Source of the DNA: CAVUXJ01 sp963814975
GTDB lineage: Bacteria; Acidobacteriota; Vicinamibacteria; Vicinamibacterales; CAVVIG01
Direction: 5' to 3'
Assembly (NCBI GenBank): GCA_963814975.1
Contig: CAWFFB010000035.1
Span: forward strand, 501,889 to 565,888
Length of the DNA: 64,000 nt
Position numbers and translations under genes: made by a program. Shown here piece by piece: positions 56,249 through 64,000 of this stretch; within the stretch, counting starts at the first letter, position 1, and the number at the start of each line of letters is the position of its first letter. The notes beneath the pieces were generated by a model that did not search any database, had not been told where the DNA came from, and saw only the letters and a program-made list of their open reading frames with translations.

Positions 56249-56962
56249 CTACCGGACGGTCATCGTCATGGCCGCGAACCACGCACCGTACGCGATGTTG
56301 AAGCCGGCTCCCTGCAGAATTTCGGCGGCGGGTCTCGGCAGGCCCCTCTTCACGAGCAACCAGCCCACCGTCATTGTCACGGGATTGACCGCGCCCATCC
56401 AGGCGGGAAACCGTGTACCACCGCTCACCGTGGCGGCCGCCGCGAGCGCCGACGCGATGATCGCCGCGAGTAGGAGCGGCGCGTAGGCCAGCATGAGCGT
56501 TACGACCTGGCCGCGTACTCTGGAGACAAGCGAGACGCGATGCACCTCCTCCACTTCATAGAGCAGCTGCACCGTCTCTCCGACATACGCGAACGAGCCG
56601 TGTACGAACGGGCCAACCACGGCGACACCCAGGAACAGGATCGTGGGCGGAACCGCCGTCCACGGCCCTGCGGGCAACACGCCGCGGTAGAACAGCCACA
56701 GACCGGCGACCGTCAGCGGCGCCCCCATCACGCCGAGCAGTGCGCCCCATCGGAGCCGCCAGGGCGGAAGGCAGGCGAGATTCTCGAGTAGCGTGACTCG
56801 GCGACGAAGGACACGGTCCTGGCTCACGTCTACAGGCAACGGCTGTCTGGGCCGGTGCTCTGCAGCCGTGGGCGCCAAGAGCAGCACGTCCCCTGCTGCA
56901 TATAGCACTGAGCCGACGAGGCCAACTAGCCCGGCCAATCGCAGGGCGTTGAGGTCGTCCAT
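56249..56962 (-). CDS. DUF6796-like integral membrane protein
   Basis: About 237 residues from ATG 56960-56962. A longer start at 57007 is possible. LRLAGLVGLVGSVLYAAGDVLLL, PPWRLRWGALLGVMGAPLTVAGLWLFYRGV, VPPTILFLGVAVVGPFVHGSFAYVGE, VVTLMLAYAPLLLAAIIASALAAA and a last segment NPVTMTVGWLLVKRGLPRPAAEILQGAGFNIA give six to seven membrane helices. The G-D in the first segment and the H-G-S-F-A-Y motif match the DUF6796 family. Function unknown. Confidence 0.7.
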   Translation of the reverse strand: MDDLNALRLAGLVGLVGSVLYAAGDVLLLAPTAAEHRPRQPLPVDVSQDRVLRRRVTLLENLACLPPWRLRWGALLGVMGAPLTVAGLWLFYRGVLPAGPWTAVPPTILFLGVAVVGPFVHGSFAYVGETVQLLYEVEEVHRVSLVSRVRGQVVTLMLAYAPLLLAAIIASALAAAATVSGGTRFPAWMGAVNPVTMTVGWLLVKRGLPRPAAEILQGAGFNIAYGAWFAAMTMTVR

Positions 56963-57142
56963 GTCGGTCCGATCTGTGTCGATTGTACGCGGTAATAACG
57001 CCGTCAAGGCCCGTCGTGGGGCGTTAGTTAATGATCAACGCCGATGTGGTGAGTTTTCGGCCAGGAACGTCCGCTCGGGCCGGCACAGAGTCCGCCGTGC
57101 GATAGCAGGAACCCACACGGACTTGAAGCGTCGGTCGGCTCT

Positions 57143-57895
57143 CTACCGCCCGCGCTGCTTGCGAATCGACGCGACCGCCAGCCGCACCTTGTTGTCGAGG
57201 AACATCTTGCCGAGGTTGGCGGAGGCGACGCTGGCGATTTCCGGCGTCAGCCTGTCTGGACGGACCAGACGCTTGCCGTCGAGCGCGAGCAGCTCCGCCG
57301 CGTCGTCGATCGGCGTGTGGAGGTTCGCCGGCACGTTCATCTTCTTCAGATGGTTCTGAAACGCGGCCTCACCCTCCTCGTACACCGGAATGAAGAAGAT
57401 GCGCGAGCCGCGCGGCGCCCATTCGGCATCGAGCTCGGCTGCAACCTTCTTGAGCGTCGGCTGTGTCTCGCCGTGGTCGCCGAGAAACATCACGTACTTG
57501 AACCCTGCGGCGAGTGCGCTGAGGGTGACGTCCCGCGAAATCAGCGCGAGCGCTTCGGCGCTGACACTCACCGTTCCCGGAAAGCGCATGTGGCCTGTCT
57601 TCTTGACCGGATCGCCGGCAGGCGCATACGGGCTGGGCGGGATGACCAGCGCGTCGCCAAGCTCCTCGGCCACGCGCCGCGCGACGTGATTCGCCACGTA
57701 ATTGTGCTTGCCGATCGCGACGCCTTCGCCGTTCTGATGCGAGCCGCCGACGTAGAACAGGGCGGTCGTCTTGCCCGCGGCGATTGCCGCCTGCACTTCG
57801 GTAGTGGTCAGGTCATCGATCATGACCGACGTTGACTGGGCACCGGCCGTGACGCCGGCGAGTAGGAACGCGGCAAGACAGACTCTCCATTTCAT
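57143..57895 (-). CDS. Secreted creatininase-family protein
   Basis: 250 residues. MKWRVCLAAFLLAGVTAGAQ is a signal peptide. VMIDDLTTTEVQAAIAAGKTTALFYVGGSHQNGEGVAIGKHNYVA corresponds to the metal site around GSxExHG. VIPPSPYAPAG, GTVSVSAEALALISRDVTLSALAAGFKYVMFLGDHGETQP (H in DHG) follows the family. The usual E-x-H becomes S-H-Q-N, so ligands differ from creatininase itself. It hydrolyses an amide in a cyclic or linear compound, substrate unknown. Intact frame. Confidence 0.8.
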   Translation of the reverse strand: MKWRVCLAAFLLAGVTAGAQSTSVMIDDLTTTEVQAAIAAGKTTALFYVGGSHQNGEGVAIGKHNYVANHVARRVAEELGDALVIPPSPYAPAGDPVKKTGHMRFPGTVSVSAEALALISRDVTLSALAAGFKYVMFLGDHGETQPTLKKVAAELDAEWAPRGSRIFFIPVYEEGEAAFQNHLKKMNVPANLHTPIDDAAELLALDGKRLVRPDRLTPEIASVASANLGKMFLDNKVRLAVASIRKQRGR

Positions 57896-58218
57896 TTCTC
57901 ACCTCATCTTGACCGCGGCTCTGTCCTGGCCCGGCTCGGTCGCCTGCGGGGACCAGTATGCCTCGCGCGCCTCCCTTGCGCGCGCCCCGCACGCCTCGGC
58001 GACGGCAGTCCGAGCATCTACTGTGACCGGACGGGCCATCAACCGAGGTCAAGGGCGTCGATTTCATGCAAGCAGGTGGGAGGTTGGACGCCCGCGCTGC
58101 AGGAAGCCGACACCTCTGGAGCAAAATCGGTCCTGTGATACGCCGAAGGGACTCCCGACTCGCTGGGGCCTGGATAGAATTTCAGGGAGTCATCGTGATT
58201 CAGGTCGTCGAACCGTTC
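57896..58218. other. Intergenic stretch without recognisable gene
   Basis: Between two minus-strand genes. No gene or convincing hairpin with T-tract seen. Confidence 0.35.
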
Positions 58219-60700
58219 TCAGCGACTCGCCTTCCAGTTCAGGATCACCGTGATCGGCGCCGGCGCGTCTTCCTTCACAGTGGCGACAAGAAACTGCCGG
58301 CTGTCTATGGAGACCATGTACTTGTGGCGGGCATCGCCTTGCTGCACGGCGCCGCCGATGGGGAGAGGGAACAGCGCGACGGGTGTGCCGATGTCGGGTG
58401 TATTCGACGTCAGCTGGATCGGAACCGCCATCAGCCGGCCATCCCGCGCGACGTAAAAGAGTTCCTTCCCGTCGCGCCCCCAACGCACTTGCGTGCCACC
58501 GCCGATGGAGATGGCAAACCTTTCTCCCGGGCCAGGGAACGGCCGAACATAGACTTCGGCGACGCCTGATTCATTCGACTGGTACGCGATCCAGTGTCCG
58601 TCAGGTGCGAACTGCGCGGCCTGTTCGTCGAATGCTGTCTGGACGATCGAGAGGGGCTTGCCGTCCAGCGGTAGTGCCCAGATATCGAACCCGGTCTTCG
58701 GGTCGCGACTGGTGAAGAGCACGATACGTCCGTCGCGCGACCAGTCGGTTGCACTGACAGGCTGTCCTGTCGACAACAGCACTTCCTCACTGCGGTCACC
58801 GGCAACTGGTTTCTGGTAGAGCTCGTGAGTGCCTCTTCGATTCGAGCTGAAGATAATGCGGCTCCCGTCCGGTGACCAGACTGGAAAAACGTCGTCGGCC
58901 GGATCAGATGTGAACCGGCTGAATGCCCCACGTCTCAAGTCGAGCAGCCAGACGTCGGGATTCCCTGATACGCCTCGGTAGAACGCAACACGGTGACCGT
59001 CGACTGAAAGCGACGGTTGCGAAAGAGTCGTCGTGACCGCGTCGCCGACCTTGCTGATTTCCCTGCCGGACCGATCGAACCAGACGAACTGCCGGTGCGT
59101 GCCTGCTGAACCCCCACGGTACGCGATGGACCCGGTACGCGAAACGGTGACGGGATACGCCCTATCGCCAGACACGCCCTCCGCAACAGGGAAGGGCTTA
59201 CCGGCCAGCTCCAGGCGGTCCGGATTGAAGGTCTGCGCAACGAGTCTGCCTTGCTGGACGAACAGCAGGTGTCCGGATGAGGCGAAGACGGCGCCTGTGT
59301 CGGAATCGAGGAGACGGCGAGCCTCGAGCGTCGCGTCGAGCTGGCCGACGTAAACGCCGCGCACTTCGGGATTCCCTCGTACGAAATAGAGAAAGCGACG
59401 ACCATCCGGCAGGAAGTGCGGCGCGAAGTCACTCCCCTGTTGAGCCAGTCCTGGCAGGGGGACAGGTTGCCCGCCCGTGGCGGCCCGGATGCGGGTGATG
59501 GGTGTCCCCAGAGACGCGTACAGAATGACATTGTCCTGGTTCCAGGTTCCGCCCTCCGCCAACGTGGCGTTCACCAGCGTTTGCACCGATCCGCCGTCAA
59601 CCGCGACATGCCGGAGCTTGGCATCCGCAAAGAACGCAATGGACTGACTGTCGGGCGACCAGAAGGGAAACTCCGCACCGTCAGTTCCCGGCACGGCCCG
59701 CGATAGACCAGATTCGAGGGAACGCAACCACAACCGCGATTGGCCTTCGAGCGTGGCAACGTAAGCTAATCGTGCGCCCGTCGGGCGAGATGGCCACTGA
59801 GTCGGGAGCTGCGGTTGGCGGCGTGACGATCTCCAACCGCATCTCAGCGGGGCCGGAGGTCGAGTGAGCGCCAGGTAGCAGCGAGGCCGCAAGTCCCAAC
59901 GCCAGGGCAGCCAGAACAGCAGCCCAAACGAACCGCTCGCGGTTCCGGCGATCAGCAGGCGGCGGTGGGACGACGGCTCCGTCACGGTCGACCGCTGACA
60001 TGGCATCCGCGATCTCGAGCCGCGCATCGCCGATATCGCGGAGGCGCTCCGTCGGGTCCTTCTGAAGGCATCGTCGGAGCAGCCTGCGAACCGATGGCGG
60101 CGTGGCGGCCGGCACTGCCGCGAAGTCGGGTTCTCGCGCCAGAACCGAGGCCAGCACATCGGACACGCTATCACCGGCAAACGTGCGACGCCCGGTCAAC
60201 GTTTCGAAGAGCACACAGCCGAAGGCCCAGACGTCGGTGCGTTTGTCGAGCGGCTTGCCGCGCGCCTGTTCGGGACTCATGTAGGCCGCGGTCCCGAGGA
60301 TGATCCCGGCGTGTGTCATCGCCGGAGAGATGACAGTCGGCGACTGCGATACGTTCGATGCGCTGCCGATAGGTTCCATCGCCTTCGCCAACCCGAAGTC
60401 CAACACTTTCACCGTGCCGTCGGCGCGGACCTTGATATTCGCCGGTTTGAGATCGCGATGGATAATCCCTTGCTCGTGTGCCGCTTCGAGCGCCTCGGCA
60501 ATCTGCTTCGCGATCGGCAGCGCCTCGTCGAGTCGGGCATCGCCCCGCGCGCGATGCGCTGCGACAGGTCCTCGCCCTCGACCAGCTCCATCACGAGAGC
60601 GGACACGCCTCCGCTCTCTTCGAGCCCGTAGATGCCCGCGATGTTGGGATGATTCAGCGACGCGAGGTGAGGGCCAAGTGTGGCGTCATTATACGGGCGA
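58219..60700 (-). pseudogene. Ser/Thr protein kinase with TolB/WD40-like propeller, N-lobe missing, frameshifted
   Basis: The kinase is recognisable from HLASLNHPNIAGIYGLEESGG (near 60660) through ALVMELVEGEDLSQRI. After a shift it continues HEQGIIHRDLKPANIKV (catalytic loop), VKVLDFGLAKAM (DFG), GTAAYMSPEQARGKPLDKRTDVWAFGCVLFE and CLQKDPTERLRD. A membrane helix near 59920 (VWAAVLAALALGLAASLL) precedes an extracytoplasmic propeller with SPDSQSIAFFAD, VWSPDGSRIIFSSNRRGTHELY and similar repeats. The glycine-rich loop and the catalytic Lys of subdomains I-II are absent, so the kinase should be inactive. The truncation and indels suggest decay. Confidence 0.75.
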
Positions 60701-60906
60701 GAGGGAACGCGAACGGGATAGATCCCGCAAAACTCCGCAGTGTTTACCTGATCTTCTGGCCTGAGCATGGCAGAGGTCGTAACGGGCCTCAGCCTCTAGG
60801 CCGCACGATCGGACACCCAGATCCCCGCGAAATCGTCCGGGTAACGAGTGTCGAATCCCGCTGGGACATCGAATCCGTGGCACACTTCGGTAGAGGTCAG
60901 TTAACG

Positions 60907-61368
60907 ATGAAGATGATGCATCTTGCCGCTGCCGCTTGGCTGGCTTTCACAGGTGGTACGGTCTATCCGTCGGCGACGTGTGTACCGCCACCACCGTTGT
61001 GCGAGGCGGCTGCTGGCGCAGATGTGGTGTTCTTCGGTGAGGTGCTTGGGGAGACCACCTATGCGGAGCAAACGGAAAGGGGACCTTTGCCTCAGGGCGT
61101 TCAAGCTGTCCGATTCAACGTCATCCGAGCTTTCAAAGGAGTCAACGGAAGTCTGCTGTGGCGGTTCTTCTATTTCGGCGTCGAAGCGAGGGCGTTCAAG
61201 CAAGGAGAGCGATATCTGGTCTTCGCGCATCGGCGCGCAACAGGGGCGTTTGTGACCGGGTGCACGCTGACGCAATACGTGTTCTGCGCGCCTTTCGACA
61301 AGTACGTGCCTGCTCAAGACACTGCTGGCGATGGTCGCTGCGGTCGGCGTCGCCGGCTTGGCCGTTAG
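60907..61368 (+). CDS. Secreted Cys-containing protein with TIMP/netrin-like pattern
   Basis: ATG 60907 gives MKMMHLAAAAWLAFTGGTVYPSATC, a signal-like start. Then CEAAAGADVVFFGEVLGETTYAEQ, VRFNVIRAFKGVNGSLLWRF, GERYLVFAHRRATGAFVTGCTLTQYVFC. The V-F-x-G-x-V then F-x-V-x-x-x-F-K-G then G-x-x-Y-L-V-F pattern is that of secreted netrin/TIMP-like (OB-fold) domains. About 153 residues. The last 20 residues look out of frame, so the true C-terminus may be shifted by an indel near 61300. Confidence 0.55.
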   Translation: MKMMHLAAAAWLAFTGGTVYPSATCVPPPPLCEAAAGADVVFFGEVLGETTYAEQTERGPLPQGVQAVRFNVIRAFKGVNGSLLWRFFYFGVEARAFKQGERYLVFAHRRATGAFVTGCTLTQYVFCAPFDKYVPAQDTAGDGRCGRRRRLGR

Positions 61369-61793
61369 CGTCCCCAGCGGATGCGGCGAGTCCCCATTTC
61401 GCTCGCTGCGGCATCCGGCCCGAATGCCGACGGCAGTCTGGACGTGACGGTCAGGATCGCCGGTCTCGGCGACGCGGTGAGCACGACGGTCACGGCTTCA
61501 GGAGACGCGACGGCGGTGTCGCCTATCGGAACAACGGCAAGAACTTCCCGTCCGATCCAAAGAAGCAAACGGTCAGCGGACCGGTGTCGGATTCGGGAGA
61601 GTTCACGTCAGGCAAGAACGGATCGATCAGCAACTCCCTGACCTTGGAGCCGCCGGCATCGACCCTCGATTGCCCGAACGGCCAGCGTGAAGTGCTCGCC
61701 AGCGTCTCTTACAGCAACGTCACCGTCAGCGCAGCGGGGACCGGCACAGAGGCGATCTTGGGAACGTTCTCGCGAACGTTCTTCGTCATCTGA
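61331..61793 (+). CDS. Secreted hypothetical protein, probably frameshifted twice
   Basis: From ATG 61331, MVAAVGVAGLAVSVPSGC looks like a signal or lipoprotein start. The next frame gives SGPNADGSLDVTVRIAGLGDAVSTTVTASGDAT, and the last frame GGVAYRNNGKNFPSDPKKQTVSGPVSDSGEFTSGKNGSISNSLTLEPP, CPNGQREVLASVSYSNVTVSAAGTGTEAILGTFSRTFFVI. The Cys and the beta-rich sequence suit a small periplasmic or surface protein. It overlaps the end of the preceding gene in another frame. No family is known to me. Confidence 0.5.
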
Positions 61794-61800
61794 TACTCGT

Positions 61801-61832
61801 CCATGTGCCGGGCTCCTGAGCCCGGCACATGG
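61801..61832. terminator. Perfect 15-bp stem-loop
   Basis: CCATGTGCCGGGCTC, loop CT, then its exact complement. It lies about 10 bases downstream of the stop at 61793. There is no T-tract, so it may be a REP-like palindrome as well as a terminator. Confidence 0.7.
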
Positions 61833-62087
61833 ACGTTGCCGGAGGACCGGAACGGTCGAAACCCCGATTCGCCGAGCGGTTCGTTAGCTGGCTGCCCTTC
61901 TGCGATCTTCACTCGACGCACCGGGCGCCCGCACCATCGTCGAGATCGGGATCGGCGATCATCAACACCGGAACCGCTTTACGGAACTCCCGGCGAGATG
62001 GCTCGCACCAACTGGCGGAAGGTCAAGTGTCCAGCATGGCGCATAGAACACGCTCCGCGGCGCATGGCCACCCTTACCTAGACGGCG

Positions 62088-62377
62088 TCAGCCTTCTGGC
62101 GGGCCATCCCACCCTCGACGGGCTCCAGCGATACGTCCGGTCCAACGGGTCACCACGTCGTCTCGACGAAGCGCCACACCCTGTGAATGGTCCAAGATCA
62201 GCTGTCCGGACTCTTTAGGAAGTTGGCGGGCGGTATCGTCGACCGTGCCAGGGGGGTCGTTCGGCGACTCCGCCAGATGCGAAAGGCATAGACGCAATTC
62301 GCGAGTAAGCACGACATCGGCCGGGTGCGCATCCACCGCCGCCGCAATCTGCATCGCCAGCAAACCGATAACCGGCT
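62088..62377 (-). CDS. Hypothetical protein remnant adjacent to the ISL3 element
   Basis: The frame reads IGLLAMQIAAAVDAHPADVVLTRELRLCLSHLAES and continues DDTARQLPKESGQLILDHSQGV. The helical, charged sequence resembles small phage-type proteins, but I cannot name a family. Its 5' part merges with the transposase in another frame and no start is identifiable, so it is called with low confidence. Confidence 0.3.
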
Positions 62378-63515
62378 CTACGCGGCGAACGCTGGTTGGC
62401 GGCCTCGGATTCTGCGGGTGGGGACGGTAGCCCATGTGATGCCGCAGCCGAGGAGGAGCCGGCGTCGATAGTTGTCGAAGTTGCGGTAGCCGTGGCCGAT
62501 GCGGCGGATCTTCTCGAGAGCAGGTTGACGGCTTCGGTCGGTCCGTTGCTGGCGCCGCCGGTGGTGTGGAAGGCGAGGACCTCGTCACGCCAGCGGTCGA
62601 TGGTCGTGGCCAGCCGGGTGAGTTCGGGGATCTCGACGTCGGCGGCGTGCTGGAAGAAGACGATCAGCCGACGCTTGGCGTGGGCGAGGTCGCGGGCGGC
62701 GTAGACCTCGGCGAGCAGCTCGCGGGCGAGCCACACGGCAGCGACTTCGCCGTCGGGGTCGCCGGCGGCGAGCCCGGCACGGAGGCGTTCCCAGCCTCGT
62801 TCGTTGAGGTTGGCCCAGGTGCGTAGCAGCAGGCGACGGATCCCGTAGAGCGGATCGATCTTGCGGCCACGGTGACCGAGCTGGTCTTGCTGGACGCGAC
62901 GGCGGACGTCGTTGACGGCTTCGGAGGCGAGGCGGATGGCGTGAAAGTGATCGATCACCAGCGTCGCCGTCGGGAGCACGTCGCCGATCGCGGTGGCGTA
63001 GCCACGGAACACGTCGATCGCCGCGACGTCGATGCGGTCGGCCCACCAGATCGGCTGCGACTCGCACCCACTCCCGCACCACCTGGCCGGAACGACCTGG
63101 GGCGACGTCGAGCAACCGGGCCCGGTCGAGGATCGACGAACGTGGTCGCCATCTGGGTGCGCCGGCGGGCGTTGGCGTGCTGGAACGTGTGCTCATCGAC
63201 CCCCAGCTTGCGGGTGCGCTCGAGGCGGTCGTCGGCGGCGATGAGGGTGTCGCCGTAGTCGACAACGGCCTGATGGGCGCACGCCCAGCCGACCCCAAAC
63301 TCACGAGCCACTGCCGCCACCGAGTCGAGGTCCTCACCGACGCGCCGGCAGATCTCCCGGCGGGCCCGCTCGGTCAGCGAAGCCCGCACCCCGATCTCAG
63401 CGGACGTCTCCGACCACGACCCGAGCTCGCAGCGTCCCTCACGGCAACGCCAGGTGCGCTTGGCCCACACGATCACCGTCGGGGTGCCGGCGATCGGCAG
63501 ATCGCGAACCGTCAC
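62378..63515 (-). CDS. ISL3-family transposase, frameshifted
   Basis: The frame from 63515 reads MTVRDLPIAGTPTVIVWAKRTWRCREGRCELGSW, then VAREFGVGWACAHQAVVDYG and KLGVDEHTFQHANARRRTQM (first Asp of the DDE site). After a shift near 63150 it continues VAIDVFRGYATAIGDVLPTATLVIDHFHAIRLASEAV (second Asp), then HRGRKIDPLYGIRRLLLRTW, and TTGGASNGPTEAVNLL (the Glu). A further shift near 62520 gives EKIRRIGHGYRNFDNYRRRLLLGCG and the stop at 62378. The full zinc-ribbon N-terminus is not seen. The sequence style resembles actinobacterial ISL3 members. Confidence 0.75.
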
Positions 63516-63659
63516 CTGGCACCATCACCGACACCACACCGCCATCGGCGGCCCACCCATCGAACGCGTCACCAACCTGGCCGGGCAGAACAGCTAGCCC
63601 GCCATCGCGGATACGCCGACGACCGGTATGGGCGGTCGCCACGCCATTAGGAAGCGGCT

Positions 63660-64000
63660 CGCAAGCTAATCCGGCTCCACACGGCTAAAGGTGTCGACCG
63701 ATGAACGTGCCGGACGACTGTGTGCCCGGCGGGAGGCCCGGCCCGAGGTCTTCACGCCGCCGTGAGACCCGCGCCCGGCTCGAAGACCGCGTCGTAGGCG
63801 GCCAGCGCCGGCGAGTGCCAAATGCCAGCGCAGAACGTCGTCCGCTCGAGCCAAACCGATCGCGCCCGAACGATCAGGCAGCTATGGCGCGCTGCGAGCC
63901 CGGCTCGCGCCATCGGGCGGCTGCCTCACGCCTGCGCCGAACGCCGATTTCCGGCGCATTGACGATGCAGTCCGGCTGCGAGCATGCTGTGCTGTCGGCA
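63660..64000. other. Window end without a supportable gene
   Basis: Possible flank of the ISL3 element. A minus-strand frame ending FEPGAGLTAA-stop near 63755 has natural composition but is too short to call. No inverted repeat partner for 62.2 kb was established. Confidence 0.3.

Overview
This is a GC-rich bacterial window. Gene content points to an Acidobacteriota member, probably the Vicinamibacteria: a TreS-maltokinase/GlgE/GlgX cluster, a Ku/LigD end-joining cluster, many secreted hypothetical proteins, DUF6152, a creatininase-like protein, PEP-CTERM proteins, a cytochrome c/copper monooxygenase-like protein, and dispersed CGTAGTG-flanked palindromes. The taxonomy is an inference from gene families. 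Many otherwise conserved genes carry single-base frameshifts. I read these mostly as assembly indels and report such genes over their full reconstructed span.

Layout. 0-5.7 kb: an FAD monooxygenase, then an accessory stretch in which four copies of a short coding repeat (core ASWNQL, ending in AA-stop) flank decayed genes, a DUF433/DUF5615 toxin-antitoxin unit and a DUF6883/DUF4926 pair. 5.8-9.3 kb: a minus-strand unit of TetR regulator, two HXXEE membrane proteins and a serine hydrolase. 9.3-10.4 kb: a complete IS630 element. 10.4-15.7 kb: a putative integrative element with two co-translated proteins of unknown function, a hairpin-rich noncoding kilobase, a small conserved protein and a large serine recombinase. 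The recombinase gene runs into the 3' end of tRNA-Lys(CTT). Two tRNA-Arg genes follow.

16.6-24.8 kb: chromosomal genes for a membrane glycosyltransferase, ankyrin protein, phosphodiesterase, acetamidase/formamidase, carboxylesterase, secreted protein, a 45-residue acidic protein and a HAD phosphatase. 24.8-28.0 kb: DUF2934, Ku, LigD ligase and LigD polymerase on the minus strand. 28.1-35.9 kb: GlgX, GlgE and a TreS-maltokinase fusion, which together link trehalose to alpha-glucan through maltose 1-phosphate. 36.0-39.9 kb: a molybdopterin oxidoreductase, a membrane HD-GYP/GAF/GGDEF cyclic-di-GMP protein and an acetyltransferase. 40-51.8 kb: small membrane or secreted proteins, a cytochrome c/copper monooxygenase-like protein, two M28-like proteins, an NTF2-like protein, a cupin, DUF6152, two methyltransferases and a PQQ-type propeller with a membrane domain.

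51.8-61.8 kb is gene-poor and decayed: PEP-CTERM genes and fragments, a truncated sigma-54-type ATPase fragment, a response regulator, DUF6796, a creatininase-like protein, and a Ser/Thr kinase-propeller that lacks its N-lobe. 62-64 kb holds a frameshifted ISL3-family transposase of actinobacterial flavour.

The strongest novelty candidate is the ASWNQL tail repeat. The sequence just upstream of the repeats resembles the 3' end of the serine recombinase gene at the tRNA junction. This suggests that the repeats are attachment-site scars or swapped recombinase tails that delimit small cassettes.
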